Below, in pieces: positions 1 through 7,719 of a stretch of 64,000 nt of DNA. The translations under genes and the position numbers were made by a program. Under the pieces are notes generated by a model. That model was not told where the DNA came from, ran no database searches, and worked only from the letters and a program-made list of their open reading frames with translations. Source of the stretch: Hyphomicrobiales bacterium (GTDB taxonomy: Bacteria; Pseudomonadota; Alphaproteobacteria; Rhizobiales; Beijerinckiaceae); contig UCLR01000036.1 in NCBI GenBank assembly GCA_900473415.1, positions 1-64,000 of the forward strand, in the 5' to 3' direction. Position 1 is the first letter of the stretch. Each line of letters begins with the position of its first letter.

Positions 1-215
1 TGCTGCGGGGGAGGGGTGACGGGGGCGGACTCGAGACGAGGCAGCTCGAGCTTCAGGTCGTTCTCGCTGGTGGAGGGCAGGCGCGGCTCGGCACTGACGG
101 GCGTCTCGGCCTCGTCGCGGGCGGACTCCGACTGGGGCTGGTCGAGCCGCAGCGCCTCTTCGATCGCCGACATCGCAGCTTCAGTGGGATCCTGGAGCTT
201 CTTGGGTCGATTCAT
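1..215 (-). CDS. Uncharacterised protein, N-terminal fragment (cut by left edge)
   Basis: The first 71 codons of a minus-strand gene run off the left edge without a stop. The ATG at 215 is preceded by GAGGCGG at a normal ribosome-binding distance. The N-terminus (MNRPKKLQDPTEAAMSAIEE) is acidic and predicted mostly helical. It then becomes rich in Pro, Ser and Glu, as in a disordered or coiled-coil linker. No catalytic motif is visible in the part present, so I assign no function. It is transcribed away from the Hpt gene, and a gap of about 310 bp separates the two starts. Confidence 0.7.
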   Translation of the reverse strand, partial: MNRPKKLQDPTEAAMSAIEEALRLDQPQSESARDEAETPVSAEPRLPSTSENDLKLELPRLESAPVTPPPQ

Positions 216-529
216 GATTGCCGCCTCGCCACGCTACTGACGATGGGCGCAACGTCACGCCCCGCCGCCCCCTGCCGCCTCTGGCCGGGTTGAGCGGAAA
301 CACTGCACCCATCATTTACTAAACACAAAGGGTAGTGGAGCCCCGGACCCTTGGAAACCCAATTAAGCGCTCGATTCACAAACGTCGTTAACGCCTCGTT
401 CACCATGAAGGCGCTTGATGATGGGGGAGGAACGGCTCCTGCAGTCGCACGATGTTCTGGCACCGCATGTGCGCCACAAAGGTGGGCTCAAGAGTTTCCG
501 GCTCCCCGTTTTTCTCCAAGAGTTCTGAT
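216..529. promoter_or_regulatory. Divergent intergenic region with a CtrA-like half-matched site
   Basis: About 314 bp without a convincing gene lie between two divergently transcribed genes. It is more AT-rich than its surroundings around 300-400. At 388-402 it carries TTAA, seven bases, then TTCA, one mismatch from the alphaproteobacterial CtrA consensus TTAA-N7-TTAA. This is weak evidence for cell-cycle control. Short reading frames here have poor starts and look like noise. Confidence 0.25.
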
Positions 530-868
530 ATGACCCTGCAGGCTATCGACACCGCGCATCTCTCCAGCCAGACCGGCGGCGACCACGAGCTGGAGCGCGA
601 ACTGCTGATGCTCTTCGTCCAGCAATGCGCCGCCCATCTGCGCACGATCCACGGCAGCACCGACAGGCAGGCCCGGATGGACGCGGCCCACACGCTGAAG
701 GGCGCGGCGAGCGCCATCGGCGCTTGGCAGGTTGCGGAAGCGGCGGATCGCATCGAGCAGAGCCTCGCCGGCCCCAATCCGAACCTGGCCGAGAGCGCCA
801 TGGATGCGCTGGCGCTGGCCGCCGCCGAGGCGCGGGCCGTCATCGCCCGCTTCGATTGCGCGGCCTGA
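530..868 (+). CDS. Hpt-domain histidine phosphotransfer protein
   Basis: A 112-residue single-domain protein. The phospho-accepting histidine is His54 in the motif AAHTLKGAASAIG, followed by an amphipathic helix, as in stand-alone Hpt proteins that shuttle phosphate between hybrid kinases and response regulators. A longer in-frame start at 452 exists. Its extra residues look non-coding, and the Hpt fold begins after the ATG at 530, so I use 530. The ribosome-binding site is weak (AAGAG). No kinase or regulator gene is adjacent, so the partner is unknown. Confidence 0.82.
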   Translation: MTLQAIDTAHLSSQTGGDHELERELLMLFVQQCAAHLRTIHGSTDRQARMDAAHTLKGAASAIGAWQVAEAADRIEQSLAGPNPNLAESAMDALALAAAEARAVIARFDCAA

Positions 869-951
869 AGGGCGCTGCGGCGCCGAAAGCCGTTCCGCAC
901 GGCTTTGAAATGCTCTAACCGGAGCCTCGTCGCGCGCCGCCGGAGTCTTCC

Positions 952-1272
952 ATGCCAAACATCACCTATATCGACGCTCACGGAGAGAGCCGCACCGTCG
1001 CGGGCGAGACTGGCTCCACCGTGATGGAGACGGCGATCCGCAACGGCGTTCCCGGCATCGAGGCCGAGTGCGGCGGCGCCTGCGCCTGCGCCACCTGCCA
1101 CGTTTATGTCGACGAGGCCTGGGCGGAGGCCGTCGGCCGGCCGGAGCCGATGGAGGAGGACATGCTGGACTTCGCCTATGACGTCCGGCCGACCTCGCGC
1201 CTCTCCTGCCAGATCAAGATCAGGGACGACCTCGACGGCCTCGTCGTGCGCACGCCCGCGCGGCAGGGCTAG
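952..1272 (+). CDS. 2Fe-2S ferredoxin, adrenodoxin/putidaredoxin type
   Basis: This 106-residue protein is the full length for vertebrate/bacterial-type 2Fe-2S ferredoxins. The four cluster ligands are visible: Cys40, Cys46 and Cys49 in CGGACACATC, and Cys86 in RLSCQI. The acidic stretch around residues 66-74 ([10 protein letters not shown]) is the usual partner-binding face of this group. Such ferredoxins pass single electrons to cytochromes P450, Rieske oxygenases or Fe-S assembly. No such partner lies nearby, so the specific role is open. Confidence 0.93.
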   Translation: MPNITYIDAHGESRTVAGETGSTVMETAIRNGVPGIEAECGGACACATCHVYVDEAWAEAVGRPEPMEEDMLDFAYDVRPTSRLSCQIKIRDDLDGLVVRTPARQG

Positions 1273-1412
1273 GGTCCGGACTCCAGCCGTTCCGCGTCGA
1301 GAGCAGGGGTATCCTCGCAGATCGCCGTGCCGCGAACGCATTTTGCGCTGGATCATGGCGCTGGCGCTGGCAAACTCCAAGATGGTTGAACCACCTGCCT
1401 AGGAGTCTTGCG

Positions 1413-1841
1413 ATGTACAAGTCGATCATGGTCCCCGTCGATCTGGCGGAACCCGAACTCGCCCAGCCGGCCATCGAGGCGGCCGTGTCCTTCGCCAAGG
1501 TCTCCGGCGGCAAGGTGCGGCTCGTTTATGTCCGCTCGCTGGTGCCCGTCACCTACATGGAATTCGTGCCGGCCGATTTCGACGCCGGGCAGCAGCAGGA
1601 CGCCGAGGCGAAGCTCGCCGAGATCGCGGCCAAGGTCGACCTGCCATCGGACCAGGTCTCCGCCAAGGTGCTGATCGGCTCGGTTCATGGCGAGGTGCTG
1701 GCCGAGGCGGACGCCAACGGCGCCGACCTCATCGTCATCGCCTCGCATGAGCCCGGCATGCTCGCCTATGTCCTGGGCTCGAACGCCTCGGCCATCGTGC
1801 GCCGGGCTCACTGCTCGGTGCTGGTCGTGCGCGGGGCTTAG
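1413..1841 (+). CDS. Universal stress protein (UspA family)
   Basis: A 142-residue single Usp domain beginning MYKSIMVPVDLAEPE, with the C-terminal block GSNASAIVRRAHCSVLVVR. That block matches the G-x9-G(S/T) nucleotide-binding signature of ATP-binding Usp proteins. The start at 1413 follows AGGAG at 1401. An in-frame ATG at 1386 lies upstream of that site and is rejected. The stop codon TAG (1839-1841) is formed by the outer bases of an inverted-repeat element, so the element may have set the present C-terminus. Cytoplasmic stress or redox role inferred from the family. Confidence 0.9.
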   Translation: MYKSIMVPVDLAEPELAQPAIEAAVSFAKVSGGKVRLVYVRSLVPVTYMEFVPADFDAGQQQDAEAKLAEIAAKVDLPSDQVSAKVLIGSVHGEVLAEADANGADLIVIASHEPGMLAYVLGSNASAIVRRAHCSVLVVRGA

Positions 1842-2106
1842 GGTCTGTCCTCATTACAGATGGTGTTTTGATCGGGCCAAAATGCCCGAGAGCAAGGAGG
1901 AGCCTGCCGCCCGATGCCCCAGGCATCGGGCAAGGGACCGACACAGCTATCGTGCATTTTCGCCCGCCCCCTTCGGGGCGCGGGCCTTTTGGTCGGCTGA
2001 TGCGTCGCGCGGTCTTGCAAACCGGGCGGTTTGCGGCGGCCACGCTCTTGCCCGCCGACCAAAATGCCCAGCGTCAGAACACCATCCATAATGAGGACAG
2101 ACCCTA
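1839..2106. mobile_element. MITE-like element with 29-bp terminal inverted repeats
   Basis: The stretches 1839-1867 and 2078-2106 are inverted copies of each other with 27 of 29 matches (TAGGGTCTGTCCTCATTA is identical). Each end carries an outer TA. Inside are three further hairpins: CCCGATGCC/GGCATCGGG near 1912-1932, a CCCGC-type stem near 1968-1990 and GCAAACC/GGTTTGC near 2017-2034. There is no transposase frame. The size, ends and TA flanks fit a non-autonomous element, or a decayed insertion sequence. The two ends supply the stop codons of both convergent neighbours. Confidence 0.6.
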
Positions 2107-2709
2107 GCCCGCGCGACCGGGCACGAGGTCGTCCGGGACCTCGCCGCTGGCCAGCTCGCGTGGCTTGTTGAGCGCGACGAGCGGCCAGACTTGCCAGAAC
2201 GAGGCAGCGATCAGCAGGACGCCCAGCAGCCCTGCATTGGTCGTGCCCTGCAGGAAGGCGCGCAACGTGAAGCCTGCGAGCATCAGCAGGCAGAGCAGGC
2301 TGACCAGCACGAGCAGGAGCCAGAGCGGCTTCGGCTTGCCCCCGACGAAGCGGGCGCGCGGATTGGCGCGCGCAATCGCGGCTGCAAGCGCCGCGACGAA
2401 GCGGTGATAGCCAGCATCGTCGCGGTCGATGTCGGTCAGCGAGCGCCAGGACAGATTGCCGAAAGTCACGGTCCGGCCGTCATTGAGCTTGAGCTGGGTC
2501 CTGAAGCCCTTCGAGGAGATGTTGCCCGGCGCGTAGAGGAAGCGCACCTGCTCGACAGCGCTCAGCCGGACATTGTCGACCCGGCGCGTGCGGTCGACCT
2601 CCAGCGTGTCGCCGAGGAGCTTGTAGCCGACCTCGATGCCCACGGGCTTCGGCCTCTGCCGCCAGCTCGGGGGAGGGGCATCGTCGTCTTCGCCGTCCAT
2701 CGTCGCCAT
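2104..2709 (-). CDS. Small membrane protein of unknown function
   Basis: A 201-residue protein. Residues 25-110 form a soluble, strand-rich domain that looks like a membrane-proximal PH-type fold (contains VDNVRLSAVEQVRFLY). Two hydrophobic segments follow at about 129-151 and 158-180. The start at 2709 lies 2 bp after the stop of the VWA gene, so the two are probably co-translated. An upstream in-frame start at 2820 lies inside the VWA gene and is rejected. The stop codon falls in the right end of the inverted-repeat element. I do not recognise a named family. Confidence 0.7.
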   Translation of the reverse strand: MATMDGEDDDAPPPSWRQRPKPVGIEVGYKLLGDTLEVDRTRRVDNVRLSAVEQVRFLYAPGNISSKGFRTQLKLNDGRTVTFGNLSWRSLTDIDRDDAGYHRFVAALAAAIARANPRARFVGGKPKPLWLLLVLVSLLCLLMLAGFTLRAFLQGTTNAGLLGVLLIAASFWQVWPLVALNKPRELASGEVPDDLVPGRAG

Positions 2710-2711
2710 CG

Positions 2712-3887
2712 TCACCGCGCCAGCACCTTCATCGCCCCGTCGAGCCCGTCGAGCGTCAGCGGGAACATGCGCCCGCCCATCAGCCCGCCAATCTGCCGGA
2801 TCGACTGGGTGTAGTTCCATAGGTGCTGCTGCACCGGATTGAGCCAGACCGATTTGGGGAATTTCGTCGTCAGCCGCTCCATCCAGACCTCGCCGGCCTC
2901 CTCGTTCCAGTGCTCGACCGAGCCGCCGGGCATTCCGATCTCATAGGGGCTCATCGAGGCATCGCCGATGAACACCAGCCGATAATCGGCCGGATAGGTC
3001 CGCAGCACGTCCCAGGTCGGGATCTGCTGCTCATGGCGGCGCCGGTTCTCCTTCCAGACCCGCTCATAGGGGCAGTTGTGGAAGTAGAAATGCTCGAAAT
3101 GCTTGAACTCGGCCCGCGCCGCCGAGAACAGCTCCTCGGCCAGCTCGATATGCCAGTCCATCGAGCCGCCGACATCGAGGAAGAGCAGCACCTTGATGGC
3201 ATTGTGCCGCTCGGGGCGCAGTTTCACGTCGAGGTAGCCGTGCTTGGCGGTCTCGGAGATCGTGCCGTCGAGGTCGAGCTCCTCGGCCGCGCCCGTCCGG
3301 GCGAAGCGGCGCAGGCGCCTGAGCGCGATCCGCATGTTGCGGACGCCGAGTTCGCGCGTGTCGTCGAAATCCTTGAACTCGCGCTTGTCCCAGACCTTCA
3401 CCGCGCGGAAATTGCGATTCTTGTCCTGGCCGATGCGGACGCCTTCGGGATTGTAGCCATAGGCGCCGTAAGGCGAGGTGCCGCCGGTGCCGATCCATTT
3501 GCTGCCGCCCTGGTGGCGGCCCTTCTGCTCCTCCAGGCGCTTCTTCAGCGTCTCCCAGAGCTTGTCCCAGCCGAGTGCCTCGATCTGGGCCTTTTCTTCG
3601 TTGGTCAGGAATTTCTCGGCGAGCTTGCGCAGCCATTCCTCGGGAATGCCGGCTTCCTCGATCGCCTGGCCAAGCGTCTCCATGCCCTTGAACACCTGGG
3701 CGAAGACCTGGTCGAACCTGTCGAGATGGCGCTCGTCCTTCACCAGCGTGGCGCGGGCGAGGTAGTAGAACTCGTCGACGCGGTGCTCGGCGAGATCGGC
3801 CTCAACGCCTTCGAGCAGCGTCAGATATTCCCGCAAGGTCACCGGGACCTTGGCGGCGCGCAGATCGGTGAAGAGGCGAAGAAACAT
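2712..3887 (-). CDS. CoxE-like VWA domain protein
   Basis: A 391-residue cytoplasmic protein of the CoxE/DUF58-like VWA family. The metal-ion-dependent adhesion site DVGGS is at residues 238-242 (LLFLDVGGSMDW), with FIGDASM further on. The helical N-terminal half (MFLRLFTDLRAAKVPVTLRE) is typical of these proteins. They usually pair with a MoxR ATPase in enzyme maturation, but none is adjacent here. The reading frame stays open upstream to a TTG at 3977. That extension overlaps a palindromic intergenic repeat, so the ATG at 3887 is preferred. The membrane protein gene follows after 2 bp. Confidence 0.87.
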   Translation of the reverse strand: MFLRLFTDLRAAKVPVTLREYLTLLEGVEADLAEHRVDEFYYLARATLVKDERHLDRFDQVFAQVFKGMETLGQAIEEAGIPEEWLRKLAEKFLTNEEKAQIEALGWDKLWETLKKRLEEQKGRHQGGSKWIGTGGTSPYGAYGYNPEGVRIGQDKNRNFRAVKVWDKREFKDFDDTRELGVRNMRIALRRLRRFARTGAAEELDLDGTISETAKHGYLDVKLRPERHNAIKVLLFLDVGGSMDWHIELAEELFSAARAEFKHFEHFYFHNCPYERVWKENRRRHEQQIPTWDVLRTYPADYRLVFIGDASMSPYEIGMPGGSVEHWNEEAGEVWMERLTTKFPKSVWLNPVQQHLWNYTQSIRQIGGLMGGRMFPLTLDGLDGAMKVLAR

Positions 3888-3900
3888 GCCGCTGACGTCG

Positions 3901-3933
3901 TTCTCGGGCGAAACGAAACCCAGACCCGAGAAT
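3901..3933. repeat. Palindromic intergenic repeat, family A (short copy)
   Basis: Inverted ends TTCTCGGG and CCCGAGAA enclose a short loop. The reverse complement closely matches the stretch at 31605-31637 in this window. It sits just upstream of the VWA gene start. Confidence 0.6.
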
Positions 3934-3975
3934 CTGGCCAAAGCGCTGCCCGGGTCAAGCCCGGCGGCGGAACTC

Positions 3976-4010
3976 AAGCAGCGTCCGTGCCATATGTACG
4001 GACGCTGCTT
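3976..4010 (-). terminator. Rho-independent-type terminator after HU
   Basis: A perfect 13-bp stem (AAGCAGCGTCCGT and its complement) with a loop of about nine bases lies 18 bp past the HU stop. The U-tract is short, so strength is uncertain. It also stands between HU and the VWA operon. Confidence 0.7.
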
Positions 4011-4027
4011 GTTTCCCTTGGCTGGCG

Positions 4028-4300
4028 TTACGCCACGGCCTCGGCGAGGTCCTTGGTGACCTTGAACTTCACGACAGTCTTGGCCGGAACCTTGATGGTC
4101 GCGCCGGTGGAGGGGTTACGGGCCTCACGGGCTTCGCGCTTCGCGGCCGAAAGCTTGCCGATGCCGCCGAGCGTGACATCGTCGCCGCTCTTCAGGGTCT
4201 TGGCGACGGTCGTTCCGAGCGAGGCCAGGATGGCGGAGACGTCCGCCTTGGTCTTGCCGGTCTCTTCCGCAATGGCGGCGATCAGTTCGTTCTTCGTCAT
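4028..4300 (-). CDS. hup: HU family DNA-binding protein
   Basis: A 90-residue nucleoid protein with the full HU layout: helical dimerisation region MTKNELIAAIAEETGKTKAD, then the beta arm with the conserved ARNPSTGATIKVPAKTVVKF block (residues 60-80), where the Pro of RNPxTG intercalates in DNA. The start is well supported by AAGGAGG (4308-4314) eight bases upstream. It is monocistronic, with a terminator after it. Expected to bend and compact DNA as a homodimer. Confidence 0.97.
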   Translation of the reverse strand: MTKNELIAAIAEETGKTKADVSAILASLGTTVAKTLKSGDDVTLGGIGKLSAAKREAREARNPSTGATIKVPAKTVVKFKVTKDLAEAVA

Positions 4301-4623
4301 TTTGCTAGCCTCCTTAAGAAGGTGTTTTTAGGCGTCGCGCACGACCACGGCAGTCCATCCCTAGCAGGACAGGCGGCCGCGACGCTCCTCAATCATTCGC
4401 GGCGCGCAGGCTCGCAGTTGCCATGGTTGCCGCCGAATTACGATGCCCGCGGCGGTAGATACGCACAGAAAACGGCTTCGTTCCGGCGGTTTCGAGCTCG
4501 GCGGCGCCTTTTTGACGGGGCCACGTCGTGACGAGGTGAATATTGACCTAACGTCGCCACGTTGATTTGCGAATCGCGGCGACGGCGGAAAGCGCCCGCC
4601 ATCGCCGCAGATCGACGCTTCGC
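4301..4623. promoter_or_regulatory. Upstream region of hup and tail of the purine operon
   Basis: This 323-bp gap holds the strong hup ribosome-binding site at its left end and a hairpin at 4576-4608 at its right end. The middle is presumably the hup promoter. I could not assign -35/-10 boxes with confidence. No convincing reading frame is present. Confidence 0.4.
4576..4608 (-). terminator. Hairpin after the purine transport operon
   Basis: A 13-bp GC-rich stem (GCGGCGA-x-GGCGG pairing with CCGCC-x-TCGCCGC, one mismatch) lies about 15 bp past the stop of the BMP protein gene. It is followed by only a weak T-rich run. Likely the 3' end of the seven-gene operon. Confidence 0.5.
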
Positions 4624-5703
4624 TCAGGCCTGAACGCCGTCGACGAACCAGTCCATCTTGGAGAGAATCTCGTTGGAGGCGGTCTCGCCGGCCTTCACGC
4701 GGACCTCGCCCTTCTGGTCCTTGAGCTCGCCGGTGAACGGGTGGAGCGTCCCGGCGACGATGCCCTTCTGGACCTCCTCGGCCGCGGCGCGGGCGGCCGG
4801 CGTCATCGCCTCGTTGAAGGGCGCGAGCCGGACGAAGCCGTCCTTGATGCCGCCCCAGGTGTCGGTGGACTTCCAAGTTCCGTCCATCACCTCCTGGATC
4901 CGCCGGATGTAGTAGCCGGACCAGTCGTCGACGATCGCGGTGAGATGCGCCTTGGGCGCGAAGGCCCGCATGTCGGAGGCCTGGCCGAAAGCGAAGATGC
5001 CGCGCTGCTCGGCCGCCTGGAGCGGGGCCGCGGAATCGGTGTGCTGGGTGATGATGTCGGCGCCCTGGTCGATCAGCGCCTTGGCGGCGTCGGCTTCCTT
5101 GGCCGGGTCGTACCAGGTCGAGGCCCAGACGACCTTGGTCTTGAAGTTCGGGTTCACCTTGCGCGCGGCGAGGTGGAAGGCGTTGATGCCCATCACCACC
5201 TCCGGGATTGGGAAGGAGGCGACGTAGCCGGCCTGACCCGCCTTCGACATATGGCCGGCGATCGTGCCGATCACCGCGCGGCCCTCATAGAACCGGGCGT
5301 TGTAGGTCGCGACGTTTTCGGCCCGCATATAGCCGGTCGCGTGCTCGAACTTGATCTTCGGGAACTGCTTGGCGACCTGGATCGTCGGGTTCATGAAGCC
5401 GAAGGAGGTCGTGAAGATCAGCTGGTTGCCGGCCTGGGCGAGCTGGCGGATGGCGCGCGCCGCGTCCGGACCCTCGGCGACGTTCTCGAGGAAGCTCGTC
5501 TTGATCTTGGCCCCGTGGTGCTTCTCGGCGGCGAGGCGGCCCTGGTCATGCGTCCAGGTGTAGCCGTGGTCGCCGATCGGCCCGACATAGACGAAGCCGA
5601 CGCCGAGCGGCGCCTGCGCCTGCGCGCCACGGCCGACGAGGGGGAGGGTCGAGGCGGCGGCGGCGCCGAAGGTCAGCCTGCGGCGGGTGATGATGCTGGT
5701 CAT
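4624..5703 (-). CDS. BMP family ABC transporter substrate-binding protein (purine/nucleoside)
   Basis: A 359-residue exported binding protein of the basic membrane protein (BMP/PnrA) family, whose characterised members bind purine nucleosides. The N-terminus carries a twin-arginine-like signal (ITRRRLTFGAAAAS) with cleavage near residue 31 (AQA). The core motif GFVYVGPIGDHGYTWTHDQG is typical. AAGGAGTTGATC precedes the ATG at 5703. The longer frame to 5775 runs into the permease gene and is rejected. It is the last gene of an operon with two permeases, an ATPase and xanthine dehydrogenase, so purine or xanthine uptake is the likely task. Confidence 0.93.
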   Translation of the reverse strand: MTSIITRRRLTFGAAAASTLPLVGRGAQAQAPLGVGFVYVGPIGDHGYTWTHDQGRLAAEKHHGAKIKTSFLENVAEGPDAARAIRQLAQAGNQLIFTTSFGFMNPTIQVAKQFPKIKFEHATGYMRAENVATYNARFYEGRAVIGTIAGHMSKAGQAGYVASFPIPEVVMGINAFHLAARKVNPNFKTKVVWASTWYDPAKEADAAKALIDQGADIITQHTDSAAPLQAAEQRGIFAFGQASDMRAFAPKAHLTAIVDDWSGYYIRRIQEVMDGTWKSTDTWGGIKDGFVRLAPFNEAMTPAARAAAEEVQKGIVAGTLHPFTGELKDQKGEVRVKAGETASNEILSKMDWFVDGVQA

Positions 5704-5734
5704 GATCAACTCCTTGTTCTTGTCTGTACTGGCG

Positions 5735-6658
5735 TCATACCGCCGAGAAGGGCTTGCCGAGGCAGGCCGGCGCATCGAGCCGGCCGGTTCTTCGTCCTAG
5801 CGACATCATGGTCAGAACCGCAATCGTCGCAAGGTAGGGGGCCATCGCCAGCACTTCCGGCGCCAGGAAGCTGACGCCGGCCGCCTTGGCCTGCAGCTCC
5901 AGCGTTGCCACCGCTCCGAAGAGATAGGCGCCGACCAAGAGCCGCCCCGGCCTCCAGGCCGAGAAGACGACCAGCGCGAGCGCGATCCAGCCGCGACCGG
6001 CGGTGAGCCTGTCCGCCCACATCGGCGTCAGCGCCAACGAGAAATAGGCCCCACCCAGCCCCGCCAGCGCACCGCCGAATGCCACCGCCGCGTAGCGGAT
6101 GGCGATGACGGGATAGCCGATGGCGTGCGCAGAGGCGTCGTTCTCGCCGACCGCACGCAGGATCAGGCCGGGCCGCGTCCGGCGCAGGAAGAAACCGATG
6201 CCGATGACGAGCGCGAGCGAGAGATAGACGAGGATGTCGTGGCCGAAGACGACGCGCAGCCAGGGATGCTCCGACAACGCGGCCGGGAAGATCGGCCCGA
6301 GCCGCGGAATGGTGCGCCCTACAAACCCCGCCCCGATGAGCGAGGAGGCGCCGATGCCGAAGATGGTGAGCGCAAGCCCGGTCGCGACCTGGTTGGCATT
6401 GAGCGAGAGCGCCAGCACCGCGAAGACCATCGCCGTGGCGACGCCGGCGAGAAGGGCGGCGAAAAGCCCCAGCGTCGTGCTGCCGCTGGAGAAGGCGACG
6501 GCGAAGCCGGCGACAGCGCCGCAGAGCATCATGCCCTCGACGCCGAGATTGAGCACGCCGGCCTTTTCGGCGACGAGTTCGCCCAGAGCTGCGAGCAGGA
6601 TCGGCGTCGAGGCGGCGACCAGCGTCATCAGGATCGAGACGAGGATAGCGCTGGTCAT
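5735..6658 (-). CDS. BMP-type ABC transporter permease
   Basis: A 307-residue inner-membrane permease of the BPD_transp_2/YufQ type, made largely of hydrophobic helices. It has the family signature GELVAEKAGVLNLGVEGMML near residues 27-46 and GENDASAHAIGYPV later on. Its start (6658) overlaps the stop of the preceding permease gene by 4 bp (ATGA), showing translational coupling. It would form the channel as a heterodimer with the adjacent permease, energised by the ATPase of the same operon. Confidence 0.93.
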   Translation of the reverse strand: MTSAILVSILMTLVAASTPILLAALGELVAEKAGVLNLGVEGMMLCGAVAGFAVAFSSGSTTLGLFAALLAGVATAMVFAVLALSLNANQVATGLALTIFGIGASSLIGAGFVGRTIPRLGPIFPAALSEHPWLRVVFGHDILVYLSLALVIGIGFFLRRTRPGLILRAVGENDASAHAIGYPVIAIRYAAVAFGGALAGLGGAYFSLALTPMWADRLTAGRGWIALALVVFSAWRPGRLLVGAYLFGAVATLELQAKAAGVSFLAPEVLAMAPYLATIAVLTMMSLGRRTGRLDAPACLGKPFSAV

Positions 6659-7719
6659 GCGGCCCTCCGCTTCCAGCTGATCCGCCAGCGCACCAGCACG
6701 TCGGTGGCCAGCAGCATGAACAGGAGCAGGGCCTGGAACATGCCGGTAGCGGCTTGCGGCAACCGCACCGTCGACTGCGCGATCTCGCCGCCGACATAGG
6801 TCGCGGCCAGGACGATACCGCCGAAGACGATGCCGAGCGGGTGCAGCCGCCCCAGGAAGGCGACGATGATCGCCGTGAAGCCGTAGCCGATCGGGAATTG
6901 CGGCGTGAGCTGGCCGAAGGGGCCGGCCGCCTCGAACAGCCCGGCCAAGCCCGCGAGCCCGCCGCTGAGCAGCATCGTCGCCCAGGTCGTGCGTTCGGCG
7001 CTGAAGCCGCCGTGGCGGGCGGCCGCAGGTGCAAGCCCCACGACCTTCACCGCATAACCGGCGGTCGTCTTCTCCATCAGCAGCCAGGCTACGAGCGCCA
7101 GGAGCAGCGCGGCCGGGATGCCGAGATGGACGAGCGTACCTTCCAGCACTGTCGGCAGCGTCTGGTCTGCGGTGAACATGCGCGTCTGCGGGAAGTTGAA
7201 GCCGTCCGGATCCTTCCACGGTCCGCGCACGAGGAAATAGAGGAACTGCACCGCGACATAGGTCAGCATCAGGCTGGTCAGGATCTCGCTGACCTGAAGC
7301 CTGACGCGCAGGAAGGCGGGAATGGCCGCCCAGGCCATGCCGCCGAGGATGCCGGCGAGCACCATGGCGGGCAGGATCCACCAGCCGGTCATCTGGTAGG
7401 TCAGGAGCGCGACGCCGGTGCCGGCGATGGCGCCCATGACGTATTGCCCCTCGGCGCCGATGTTCCAGACATTGGCGCGGAAGCCGATGGCGAGCCCGAG
7501 CGCGATCATGACGAGCGGCGCCGCCTTGACGCCGATATCGGCCCAGCGCTGCGGCTCGAGGAAGGGCGTCAGGAAGATGCTCCCCACGGCGTGGAAGCCG
7601 TCATAGCCCATGGCGGTGAAGACGATCATGCCGAGCGCCATGGTGAGCGCGATCGCGATCAGCGGGCTCAGGGCCAGCATCGGCAGGCTAGGCTCGCGGC
7701 GGCGGCGCCATTCAAGCAT
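6655..7719 (-). CDS. BMP-type ABC transporter permease
   Basis: A 354-residue permease, partner of the gene that follows. It shows multiple membrane helices and the family block IGFRANVWNIGAEGQYVMG around residues 87-105. The start is set at 7719, which overlaps the ATPase stop by 8 bp (ATGCTTGA). A start ten codons earlier is possible but adds only Arg-rich residues encoded within the ATPase gene. Second permease of the purine/nucleoside importer. Confidence 0.93.
   Translation of the reverse strand: MLEWRRRREPSLPMLALSPLIAIALTMALGMIVFTAMGYDGFHAVGSIFLTPFLEPQRWADIGVKAAPLVMIALGLAIGFRANVWNIGAEGQYVMGAIAGTGVALLTYQMTGWWILPAMVLAGILGGMAWAAIPAFLRVRLQVSEILTSLMLTYVAVQFLYFLVRGPWKDPDGFNFPQTRMFTADQTLPTVLEGTLVHLGIPAALLLALVAWLLMEKTTAGYAVKVVGLAPAAARHGGFSAERTTWATMLLSGGLAGLAGLFEAAGPFGQLTPQFPIGYGFTAIIVAFLGRLHPLGIVFGGIVLAATYVGGEIAQSTVRLPQAATGMFQALLLFMLLATDVLVRWRISWKRRAA

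Noticed and set aside
2823..4331. Plus-strand open frame of 502 codons
   Set aside because: It lies antisense to the VWA and HU genes, has no family features and arises from the GC-rich codon pattern of the real genes.
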